From Acidimicrobiaceae bacterium (GTDB lineage Bacteria; Actinomycetota; Acidimicrobiia; Acidimicrobiales; MedAcidi-G1): a stretch of 6,995 nt of DNA. The position numbers and the translations under genes were made by a program. Below the pieces are notes generated by a model that made no database searches, had not been told where the DNA came from, and saw only the letters and a program-made list of their open reading frames with translations. Location of the stretch: the NCBI GenBank assembly GCA_002714485.1, contig PAXM01000058.1, forward strand, positions 16,631-23,625, read 5' to 3'. Positions 1 through 5,485 of the stretch are shown one piece after another. Every line of letters begins with the position of its first letter. Positions within the stretch are counted from its first letter, which is position 1.

Positions 1-8
1 TAGCAGCC

Positions 9-404
9 ATGGCGGCCACCGTTGGTGTAGTGCTGGCGATCATGGGTACGTTCCTGCCGTGGATCGTCGTGGACCGGCCCGATGGGGTGGTCGACCATCT
101 GATCGGATGGGACCTCGTTGGTAATGCTGTGCTGGTTCTCGTAACTGGCCTGATCGCAGCTGGGGTGACCGGGGCGTTGTGGGTCGGCCAGCGGGGCCTT
201 GTGCACAAATTGGTGCTGCTAGGCGCGGGCGGCGTCCTATTGGCCGTGGCCGGTCTGGAGATCTCTGACGTGCGTTCCTTTGACACCGTGGCGATGCTTG
301 AGCGGTCGGTGGGCAGCGGCCTACCGGTGGTGGCGCTCGGCGGTGTGCTCTTGGTCGGTGGAGCGTTGCTGGACCGTGGTCCGTGGTCGTTCGGTTCTAG
401 ATGA
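9..404 (+). CDS. small four-helix membrane protein, unknown function (possibly 5'-truncated by window edge)
   Basis: The 131-residue product is almost entirely hydrophobic. Four likely membrane helices are visible at about residues 3-20 (with a GTFLPW motif at the end of the helix), 39-60, 66-84 and 102-120. They are separated by short polar loops such as DRPDGVVDH and EISDVRSFD. No catalytic motif, signal peptidase site or known domain is recognised. The frame stays open to the left edge of the window, so the ATG at 9 may be internal to a longer gene and no ribosome binding site can be judged. The gene ends 21 nt before tRNA-Val. The repeated Gly/Ala/Val/Leu composition and the FLPW pattern resemble small actinobacterial integral membrane proteins of unknown role. 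That it is a real coding region is likely; the function is unknown. Confidence 0.7.
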   Translation: MAATVGVVLAIMGTFLPWIVVDRPDGVVDHLIGWDLVGNAVLVLVTGLIAAGVTGALWVGQRGLVHKLVLLGAGGVLLAVAGLEISDVRSFDTVAMLERSVGSGLPVVALGGVLLVGGALLDRGPWSFGSR

Positions 405-425
405 CCGGTACCCTGTGGCCTTCCG

Positions 426-502
426 GGGCCGTTAGCTCAGTTGGCTAGAGCACCTGCATGACGCGCAGGGGGTCGGGGGTTCGAATCCCTCACGGCCCAC
501 CA
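426..502 (+). tRNA. tRNA-Val (anticodon GAC), CCA encoded
   Basis: A full cloverleaf can be folded by hand. The acceptor stem 426-432 pairs perfectly with 492-498, giving seven pairs. The D arm is 435-438/448-451 with a GG-containing loop. The anticodon stem 453-457/465-469 is perfect, with a 7-nt loop 458-464 carrying T33 and anticodon GAC at 460-462. The variable loop has 5 nt (470-474). The T arm is 475-479/487-491 with loop TTCGAAT and one G-U pair. Discriminator A499 is followed by encoded CCA at 500-502. GAC reads valine GUC (and GUU by wobble). The base after the anticodon is G, where A is more usual for valine, but the stems leave no other register. The gene stands alone, and a PEP carboxylase tail begins right after it. 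Confidence 0.95.
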
Positions 503-504
503 CG

Positions 505-636
505 GTGATTCGGCTAGTCATCGTCCTCAACGAATCCCAGGGTGTTTCGAAGGCCGACGAGGTCTCCGATGAACTCCAGCGGGGGTTGCTGCTGACCATC
601 AACGGCATTGCTGCCGGAATGCGTAACACCGGCTAA
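505..636 (+). pseudogene. ppc: C-terminal remnant of phosphoenolpyruvate carboxylase
   Basis: The plus frame ending in TAA at 634-636 finishes with LLLTINGIAAGMRNTG. This is the strongly conserved carboxy terminus of PEP carboxylase; the E. coli enzyme ends in a near-identical GIAAGMRNTG, and these residues contribute to the active-site region. Upstream residues in the same frame (DEVSDELQRG) also suit the family's final helix. The match fades before about position 560, and the frame runs back into the tRNA gene, where it meets a TAG at 433. The preceding several hundred residues of a normal enzyme (about 900 in total) are absent. The GTG at 505 is only the frame's first possible start; no ribosome binding site is seen. 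This is therefore a headless 3' fragment, not a working enzyme. Identification of the tail is firm; how it came to lie next to the tRNA is inference. Confidence 0.85.
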
Positions 637-655
637 GCGGAGCTTGGCTAGCCGG
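629..655. terminator. hairpin between convergent gene ends, possible bidirectional terminator
   Basis: CCGGCT (629-634) pairs with AGCCGG (650-655), and AAGC (635-638) pairs with GCTT (642-645) around the 3-nt loop GGA. A 4-nt bulge (646-649) lies on the right side. The stem contains the stop codon of the PEP carboxylase remnant (634-636) and the stop of the VWA gene read from the other strand (648-650). No T-tract follows on either side, so if it terminates transcription it is not a classical intrinsic terminator. Confidence 0.4.
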
Positions 656-1772
656 GCTCAGACAGCATGAGGGCCAGTTCACGAAGTGAGTCCAGGGAGT
701 GGCCCTCCACGAAGCGGTCCACGTGGGGTAGGGCGGCGGCCATGCCCCGGACCAACGGGGCATACCCGGGACTGGCCTTCAGGGGGTTCACCCACACCAC
801 CCGGTGGGCCACCCGTTGCAGACGGGCCATTTGCTCGCCCAGGACCTCGGGCTGGCCGCGGTCCCAGCCGTCGGACAGCACCACGACGATGGCTCCCCGG
901 GCCATCCCCGGGACCCCCCAACGGTCGTTGAAGGAACGCAATCCGTCGCCCAGCCGGGTCCCACCCGACCAGTCGGTAACGGCCTCGGCGGCCCGGGCCA
1001 GGGCGGCGTCGGGGTCACGGGTCGACAACTCGCGGGTCAGACGGGTCAACCGTGTACCTAGGGCGAAGGCCTCCACGTCGCGACGGCCGACCATGGCTGC
1101 GTGCAGGAACCGGACGAGGGCCCGGGCATAGGGCTCCATCGACCCCGACACGTCCAGGAGCAGCACGAGGCGGCGGCGCCGCTCCCCGGGTTCGGCGAAC
1201 ACCCGGCGCATGGGCTCTCCCCCGGTTCGTAGCGCCTCGCGCACGGTCCGACGGAGATCAGGACGACCCCGACGAGAGGTCGGTCGGAGCCGACGACAGC
1301 GCCGGGTGGCGCCGAACAGCCGCAGCCGGGACATCAGGTCATGGAGTTCGGCCAACTCCCCGTCGGTGCACTCGGCGAAGTCTCGGGACCCGAGCACTTC
1401 AGCCCGGGACCAGCGCACGCTCAGGCGGTCGTCGCCCCGGTCCCCCTCCTCGTCGGCAGGGCCCGGGGAATCATCGGCAGTGTCGAGAACCAGGGTTACG
1501 GGTGAGTGCTCCACCGGGACCCGACCACCGGTCGGCGCCCCCGTCCAGTGGTGCTCGAAGACCGCGTCGAACCGCTCCACGTCCTCCGGTCGGCGGACCA
1601 AGGTGGCCCGGCCCGACCAGTAGACCCCGGACCGGCTGGTGGCACCGACCTCGGCCACGGCCCGCCCGAACTCCAGGGTGCATCCGGGGGGAACGTCCAA
1701 CCCGGCCCGACGGAGCTCGTCGACGAAGCGGACTAGGTGACGGTCAAGGGTGAGCCGAACCTCAACGGCCAC
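648..1772 (-). CDS. CoxE-like von Willebrand factor A domain protein
   Basis: The 374-residue protein resembles the CoxE/VWA family that works with MoxR-type ATPases in cofactor insertion or maturation of metalloenzymes; in CO oxidisers the pair helps build the Mo-Cu site of CO dehydrogenase. Visible parts are an N-terminal helical region (about 1-80, including VYWSGRATLV), an acidic linker (about 96-115), an Arg-rich stretch (157-201), and a VWA domain from about 201. The metal-ion-dependent adhesion site is complete: DVSGS (D207, S209, S211), the Thr of GGTRL (T272) and the Asp of LSDGWD (D301). There is no signal peptide or membrane helix, so it is probably cytoplasmic. The GTG start lies only 3 nt past the TGA of the upstream MoxR gene (sequence TGAGCGGTGG), which points to translational coupling in one operon. 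The client enzyme is unknown because no CO dehydrogenase subunits are present in the window. Confidence 0.88.
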   Translation of the reverse strand: MAVEVRLTLDRHLVRFVDELRRAGLDVPPGCTLEFGRAVAEVGATSRSGVYWSGRATLVRRPEDVERFDAVFEHHWTGAPTGGRVPVEHSPVTLVLDTADDSPGPADEEGDRGDDRLSVRWSRAEVLGSRDFAECTDGELAELHDLMSRLRLFGATRRCRRLRPTSRRGRPDLRRTVREALRTGGEPMRRVFAEPGERRRRLVLLLDVSGSMEPYARALVRFLHAAMVGRRDVEAFALGTRLTRLTRELSTRDPDAALARAAEAVTDWSGGTRLGDGLRSFNDRWGVPGMARGAIVVVLSDGWDRGQPEVLGEQMARLQRVAHRVVWVNPLKASPGYAPLVRGMAAALPHVDRFVEGHSLDSLRELALMLSEPG

Positions 1773-1775
1773 CGC

Positions 1776-2699
1776 TCAGGCCCCGCGCAGCAGAGCTACT
1801 ACCTCACCGAAGCCACGGGACCGCAGGCGGTCCTGGTCCTCGCGGTACTTCAGGAGGGCTCCGATGGTGAACTCCATGGCCGTCTCGTCAAGGTCGTCCA
1901 CGCCTACCAACACCAGCGCCTCGGCCCAGTCGAGAGTCTCGGCCACACCGGGTGGCTTGTACAGGCCCATGTCCCGCAGTTCGGCCGCCACCGTGGCCAC
2001 GTCCCGGGCCAGGGCGGCCGGCACGTGGGGAGCCCGGACCCGCAGGATTTCCACCTCGCGGTCCACGTCTGGGTGCTGAACCCAGTGGTAGAGGCAGCGA
2101 CGCTTGAGGGCGTCGTGGACGTCGCGGGTGCGGTTTGAGGTGATCACCACCACCGGGGGAATCTCAGCCCGGAAGGTCCCCAACTCGGGAACGGTGACGG
2201 CGTAGTCGGAAAGGATCTCCAGCAGGAAGGCCTCAAACTCGTCGTCGGCCCGGTCCACTTCGTCGATCAGCAGCACCGGCGGAATTCCGGACGGGGCGAC
2301 CAACGAACGGAGCAGCGGTCGCCGGACCAGGAAGCGTTCGTCGTAGAGCTCGTCCTCCACATCGGCCACTTCGGCCTGGGCTGTGGCACCCGTCGCTTCG
2401 GCGGCTCGCAGGTGCAGAAGTTGGCGGGAGTAGTCCCACTCGTAGACAGCCTGGGAGGCGTCTAGGCCCTCGTAGCATTGGAGGCGGATCAGCTCTCCTC
2501 CCGTCCAGGAGGCCAGTACCCGTGCCACCTCGGTTTTTCCCACGCCGGCCTCGCCCTCCAGCAGCAGCGGACGGCGGAGACGCAGGGCTAGGTAGATGGC
2601 GGTGGCCAGTCCCTCGTCGGCCAGGTAGTCCTGGTCGTACAGGGCAGAGACAACATCGTCAACCGAGGCGACCTCGTTTGCTGGGGTATCCGGAACCAT
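1776..2699 (-). CDS. MoxR/CoxD-type AAA+ ATPase
   Basis: This 307-residue AAA+ ATPase is of the MoxR family, which remodels or activates protein complexes together with a VWA partner. Walker A is GEAGVGKT (residues 49-56), Walker B is VLLIDE (142-147) followed by VDRAD, sensor 1 is ITSN with N189, and the arginine-finger region is LKRRC (198-202). The insert between Walker A and B (about 95-130, rich in Ala/Glu/Asp) resembles CoxD proteins. The start at 2699 was chosen over the longer frame beginning at 2780 for two reasons. The extra 27 residues are Arg-rich and unlike the family, and a -35/-10 pair sits directly in front of 2699. The length suits the family. The gene is first in the operon and its stop is 3 nt before the VWA start. 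The ATPase assignment is firm; the substrate is not known. Confidence 0.92.
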   Translation of the reverse strand: MVPDTPANEVASVDDVVSALYDQDYLADEGLATAIYLALRLRRPLLLEGEAGVGKTEVARVLASWTGGELIRLQCYEGLDASQAVYEWDYSRQLLHLRAAEATGATAQAEVADVEDELYDERFLVRRPLLRSLVAPSGIPPVLLIDEVDRADDEFEAFLLEILSDYAVTVPELGTFRAEIPPVVVITSNRTRDVHDALKRRCLYHWVQHPDVDREVEILRVRAPHVPAALARDVATVAAELRDMGLYKPPGVAETLDWAEALVLVGVDDLDETAMEFTIGALLKYREDQDRLRSRGFGEVVALLRGA

Positions 2700-2706
2700 G
2701 CCCGTC

Positions 2707-2734
2707 AGGCTAGAGCGACGGAGGCCGGCGTCAG
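2707..2734 (-). promoter_or_regulatory. putative promoter for the MoxR-VWA operon, likely leaderless
   Basis: Read on the minus strand, CTGACG (2729-2734) is followed by a 16-bp spacer and TAGCCT (2707-2712). These resemble the actinobacterial TTGACg and TAnnnT boxes. Only 7 nt separate the -10 box from the ATG at 2697-2699, so transcription would begin at or next to the start codon. No Shine-Dalgarno sequence is visible, which fits a leaderless mRNA, a common arrangement in actinobacteria. This is based on pattern only. Confidence 0.45.
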
Positions 2735-2862
2735 CCGTCCGCCGCCCGGAGCGGTCAGCAGCCTGCTTCCTCCAGGCCACGGCGGGTAGGAACCTGGGTC
2801 AGCTGGTACCGGTACTCGCCTCCCGCGTTGAGATCGCTGGGCGGTTCCAGGCCGTCAGTTAG

Positions 2863-2982
2863 CTCTGGTGGCGTATCAGCGGGGAGTTGTATGGCAACGC
2901 CAACGAGGGAGTCACCGTCGAGAGCCTCATAGGCGACGAGGGCTATAACTGCCTCGACTACGAGTGGCGGAAGGTGCTGTAA
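2863..2982 (+). pseudogene. open 3' gene tail of unknown origin (probable remnant)
   Basis: A 39-codon open stretch follows an in-frame TAG (2860-2862) and ends in TAA at 2980-2982. It reads as a plausible protein end, including ELYGNANEGVTVESLIGDEG and closing with NCLDYEWRKVL. Codon third positions are G or C in 34 of 39 codons, against 22 of 39 first positions, which is the pattern of a real GC-rich gene on this strand. A terminator-like hairpin follows 12 nt after the stop. No start codon with a ribosome binding site and no family match is recognised, so this is described as a decayed or truncated 3' end rather than a gene. In the same codon register the minus strand is also free of stops from 3021 to 2755, so a minus-strand fragment cannot be excluded. 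Confidence 0.4.
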
Positions 2983-2994
2983 CCGTTGGGCGGC

Positions 2995-3018
2995 GGTGGG
3001 TGACGAGAGGCGCCCACC
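2995..3018 (+). terminator. hairpin behind the 2863-2982 remnant, possible terminator
   Basis: GGTGGGTG (2995-3002) pairs with CGCCCACC (3011-3018), giving eight base pairs with one G-U, around an 8-nt loop ACGAGAGG. It begins 12 nt after the TAA at 2980-2982. No T-run follows, as is common for GC-rich actinobacterial terminators. Its position supports the idea that a plus-strand gene once ended here. Confidence 0.45.
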
Positions 3019-3183
3019 CCGTCAGGCGAGAAACCTCCATGTCCGGACCTTATGCATGGATAGGTTCCTCAAAACCTTTGGAACAAAATATTAAATAGGC
3101 TTGTGTGATGAATCCGTCCCCTTATGTTCGCTTGGTCCAGACGAACAACGCTTTGCGCCTTGAAGGACAAGACCTTCCGAACT
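3019..3183. other. gene-free junction, shift from GC-rich to AT-richer sequence
   Basis: No gene is supported here. The left end is still GC-rich. From about 3040 the sequence becomes visibly AT-richer, with the run AAAATATTAAATAG at 3085-3098, and the downstream genes keep the lower GC. The AT-rich run could hold a -10 element for the next gene (for example TATTAA at 3089-3094), but no convincing -35 box sits at the right distance. Part of this interval (3124-3183) could instead be coding if the next gene uses its longest possible start. Confidence 0.4.
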
Positions 3184-4173
3184 ATGGGTGATGTGCCTAA
3201 TCGCCAGATGACTCAAGGAGTCGTTGACTCGGTGATTGACCTAATTGGTGGCACGCCGGTGCTTCAACTCGACCGTTTGGTTTCGCATATGTGCCTACAC
3301 GGCAGAGTGTTGTTGAAGTTGGAGTACTTGAACCCCGGATCAAGCAAGAAGGATCGTGTAGCACTTGAGATAATCAGAAATGCGAAGCGGGATGGATCGC
3401 TCGCCCCTGGTCAGACTGTGGTTGAACTCACAAGTGGCAACACGGGAACAGGCCTTGCGATCGTTTGCGGGGCTCTTGGTCACCCGTTTGTTGCGGTGAT
3501 GTCACGGGGCAATAGCGTCGAACGAGCACAGATGATGGAGGCACTGGGAGCAACGGTCGAGTTGGTCGATCAGGCTCCTGGTGGCAGCCCCGGCCAGGTA
3601 TCAGGAACGGACCTAGCCTTGGTCGAGGCCCGGACGAGGCAAGTGGCAGAGGACCTCGGTGCATTTCGAGCTGATCAATTCCTACTTCTTGGCAGCGTTC
3701 AGGCACATGAGCGTTATACGGGACCAGAACTCTGGGCCCAAAGCGATGGGCAAATCGATGCTTTTGTTGATTTTGTTGGATCTGCGGGTTCGTTTACCGG
3801 GGTCATGCGTGCCCTAAGAAAGTCTCATTCCGGGGTTCGGGGCTATGTCGTAGAACCTGCTACTGCAGCGGTTCTCTCTGGTGCTTCGATAAGTAAGTCG
3901 GATCACAGAATCCAAGGGGGGGGCTATTCAATGAACGAACTACCCCTCCTTGACCGGTCGCTTGTAGACGGCTACCTGACAGTCGATGACGAAACCGTGA
4001 TTCGAACGACGCGGTTGCTCGCTCAACTCGAAGGGGTCTTTGCCGGTTTCTCCACTGGAGCGAACGTGGCCGCAGCCCTCGATCTCTTAGAAGGATCAGA
4101 CGGATCTATTTCGGTTGCCGCGCTGGCTTGCGATAGCGGGCTGAAGTACTTGTCTACCGACCTCTATTCGTGA
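3184..4173 (+). CDS. PLP-dependent cysteine synthase family protein (CysK/CBS-like)
   Basis: The product (329 residues from this start) belongs to the fold-type II PLP enzymes that perform beta-replacement on serine derivatives, such as O-acetylserine sulfhydrylase, cystathionine beta-synthase and SbnA. In order it shows DLIGGTPVLQL (residues 19-29), NPGSSKKDR (50-58) with the PLP lysine as K56, the substrate loop TSGNTG (83-88), a phosphate-binding loop GSAGSFTG (199-206) in place of the usual GTGGT, GFSTGAN (288-294) and the C-terminal motif DSGLKYLST (317-325). Length suits the family (about 300-330). Start choice is uncertain. The frame is open from ATG 3124, but those 20 residues do not look like the family; 3208 gives the most typical N-terminus; none has a good ribosome binding site. 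A run of eight G (3916-3923) lies inside the gene. Neighbours do not reveal the substrate, so no specific gene name is given. Confidence 0.9.
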   Translation: MGDVPNRQMTQGVVDSVIDLIGGTPVLQLDRLVSHMCLHGRVLLKLEYLNPGSSKKDRVALEIIRNAKRDGSLAPGQTVVELTSGNTGTGLAIVCGALGHPFVAVMSRGNSVERAQMMEALGATVELVDQAPGGSPGQVSGTDLALVEARTRQVAEDLGAFRADQFLLLGSVQAHERYTGPELWAQSDGQIDAFVDFVGSAGSFTGVMRALRKSHSGVRGYVVEPATAAVLSGASISKSDHRIQGGGYSMNELPLLDRSLVDGYLTVDDETVIRTTRLLAQLEGVFAGFSTGANVAAALDLLEGSDGSISVAALACDSGLKYLSTDLYS

Positions 4174-4197
4174 CACCACCTTCTTTCTTCTTGTGGG

Positions 4198-4416
4198 GCA
4201 CTAGCGGGACGACCTGTCTCAGGAAGCATCGGGAGTGGCGACGCGTTCGCTGCTGGGCTTGTGCTCGGCCCGGTGAAAGGTGACATCGCCAGCCAACTAC
4301 CGACAGCGGTAGCAATGGCTGTGCTGAAGTTAGGCATTGAAGGAGACCATTTTTTAGGCAGCAAAAGTGATATCGATGGGATCCTCGCTGGTACTCAGCG
4401 TGAAGTGAACCGGTAA
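4198..4416 (+). pseudogene. C-terminal remnant of a PfkB-family sugar kinase (KDG kinase-like)
   Basis: This frame carries GSGDAFAAGLVLG, the second PfkB signature with the catalytic aspartate and anion hole. It is followed by AVAMAVLKLGIEGDHFLGSK and a tail ending QREVNR, which closely resembles the end of 2-dehydro-3-deoxygluconate kinases (KLTLPGDH...EIQR type). About 70 codons remain of a gene that normally has about 310-340. The N-terminal sugar-binding part is missing and there is no ATG or ribosome binding site. The fragment is in the same frame as the cysteine-synthase-like gene and follows its TGA (4171-4173) after 24 nt of unrelated codons, so the new gene's end was joined to a kinase tail. 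A functional product is very unlikely. The family is confident; KDG kinase rather than another PfkB sugar kinase is inferred from the tail. Confidence 0.82.
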
Positions 4417-4438
4417 ACACCATTTGGGCTTATCGGTT
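4408..4438. terminator. hairpin between convergent gene ends, possible bidirectional terminator
   Basis: AACCGGTAA (4408-4416) pairs with TTATCGGTT (4430-4438), giving nine pairs including one G-U, around a 13-nt loop. The left arm contains the stop codon of the sugar-kinase remnant, and the flavin oxidoreductase read from the right stops at 4454, just before the hairpin in its own direction. There is no strong T-tract on either side. Confidence 0.45.
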
Positions 4439-4453
4439 GGTACATCTTTGAGA

Positions 4454-5446
4454 TTAGTTGGCATCCAGAATCGGCAATACCTCTTGAGCAGTCAACGCAA
4501 TAAGGTCATCAACCCTCTCTGTGGGTAAAGGAAATAGTGCCACAGTATCTGCACCCGCTTCACCGAAGGCTCTAATTTTATTTGCACATTCTTCTGGAGT
4601 ACCAGCGATTGTTAGGTCCTCAATCCACTGACTGGGTAGATGCTCGGCAAATGATTCTGCCCCGTGCTTATTCAGCAATTCTTCGATCTCAGCAGAGTTT
4701 CCGTAGATATCGGTAAGAGCGTTAGTTCCATGAGATTTGTAGAAACTCAGTGGACCCCGAACGGCATCACGAGCGACTTGCGGGTCCCTGTCGACCGAAT
4801 AGAGAGCGAAGACAGTTATATGGTGATTTTCGGCTCGTCCTGTTGCTTCAGCCCCAATATCAATCTGTTGCTTTGCCCAGCGGACGTAATTGTGGCTTGC
4901 TGCAACCGATAGAACGGTCCCGTTGGCAATACTCCCAGACAATTGAAGCATCCTGGGCCCGCTCACTCCCATATGGATCGGTGTAGGTGACAATTCTGGG
5001 TAGGTGAGTTGGACCTTGTCAAAGGAAAACGTATTTCCTTCGAAGGTCAATTCTTGGCCTTCTAGCAGTGCCCTGACTGACTCCACGCACTCGCGCATGG
5101 TGGCTAAGGGGGAGGGCGGATGGAGACCCATCTGCCGCAGCCAGGCGGGGACCCCAAGTCCAATTCCGGCAGTAAAACGCCTAGGGTGCGCTCTCGATAG
5201 CGTTGATATTTCCATTGCAAGAACGGCGGGGTGACGTACTACAGCTGAGACAATTCCAGTAGCAACCTTAATTTCGCTGGTTGCGTCAAGAACCATGGTG
5301 GCACCAGAGATCCCGCCGGTGAAGAAGTAGTCTTCAGCAAGCCATATCTCATCAAAGCCGACTGCTTCAGCAGTGTTCGCGCCCGAAATAAGTTGTTCGG
5401 GTGCAATAGCACTTCCCATGACTAGGCCAATAGAAGGTTTCGGCAT
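4454..5446 (-). CDS. LLM-class flavin-dependent oxidoreductase (luciferase-like, probably F420- or FMN-dependent)
   Basis: The 330-residue protein is a bacterial-luciferase-like TIM-barrel oxidoreductase related to F420-dependent methylene-tetrahydromethanopterin reductase and to F420-dependent actinobacterial enzymes. Visible family features are the first strand SIGLVMG (5-11), GFDEIWLAEDYFFTGG (30-45), KVATGIVSAVVRHPAVLAME (60-79), RRFTAGIGLG (89-98), the cofactor-side GVSGPRMLQL (160-169) and the late IAGTPEECANKIRAFGEAGA (280-299), a conserved helix near the C-terminus. Length is typical and no signal peptide or membrane helix is present. The ATG at 5446 is preceded by AAAGGA about 10 nt upstream. 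It is divergent from the SnoaL-like gene with only 39 bp between starts, so the two may be co-controlled. Cofactor choice (F420 or FMN) and substrate cannot be read from the sequence. Confidence 0.92.
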   Translation of the reverse strand: MPKPSIGLVMGSAIAPEQLISGANTAEAVGFDEIWLAEDYFFTGGISGATMVLDATSEIKVATGIVSAVVRHPAVLAMEISTLSRAHPRRFTAGIGLGVPAWLRQMGLHPPSPLATMRECVESVRALLEGQELTFEGNTFSFDKVQLTYPELSPTPIHMGVSGPRMLQLSGSIANGTVLSVAASHNYVRWAKQQIDIGAEATGRAENHHITVFALYSVDRDPQVARDAVRGPLSFYKSHGTNALTDIYGNSAEIEELLNKHGAESFAEHLPSQWIEDLTIAGTPEECANKIRAFGEAGADTVALFPLPTERVDDLIALTAQEVLPILDAN

Positions 5447-5485
5447 TACTATTTGGATCCTTTCAGATGGAGGTGTCTCCCTAAC

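Noticed and set aside
475..502. tRNA 3' end as a phage or island attachment site
   Set aside because: No second copy of the tRNA end and no integrase gene are present in the window, so an att site cannot be supported here, only suggested.
432..629. 65-residue minus-strand open frame over the tRNA and the PEP carboxylase tail
   Set aside because: It runs antisense through an intact tRNA and a recognisable PEP carboxylase end. It contains RXGFEPPTPC, the familiar false peptide made by reading a tRNA backwards.
667..1753. Several plus-strand open frames opposite the VWA gene, up to 233 codons
   Set aside because: They are shadows of a GC-rich coding strand, rich in Arg/Pro/Gly, with no motifs. 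The VWA protein on the other strand has complete MIDAS residues.
1737..2138. 133-residue plus-strand frame opposite the MoxR gene
   Set aside because: It is antisense to a clearly identified AAA+ ATPase and has no ribosome binding site or family features.
2700..2780. N-terminal extension of the MoxR protein by 27 residues
   Set aside because: The extension is Arg-rich and unlike the family, and a -35/-10 promoter pair overlaps it just before the ATG at 2699.
2806..2815. Perfect 10-bp palindrome GTACCGGTAC
   Set aside because: It is a single copy inside a possibly formerly coding stretch, not placed near a start codon or promoter. A chance palindrome is sufficient explanation.
3062..3084. 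Small inverted repeats in the AT-rich junction (GTTCC...GGAAC, AGGTT...AACCT)
   Set aside because: The arms are only 5 bp and compete with each other. This is expected by chance and not enough for an operator or terminator.
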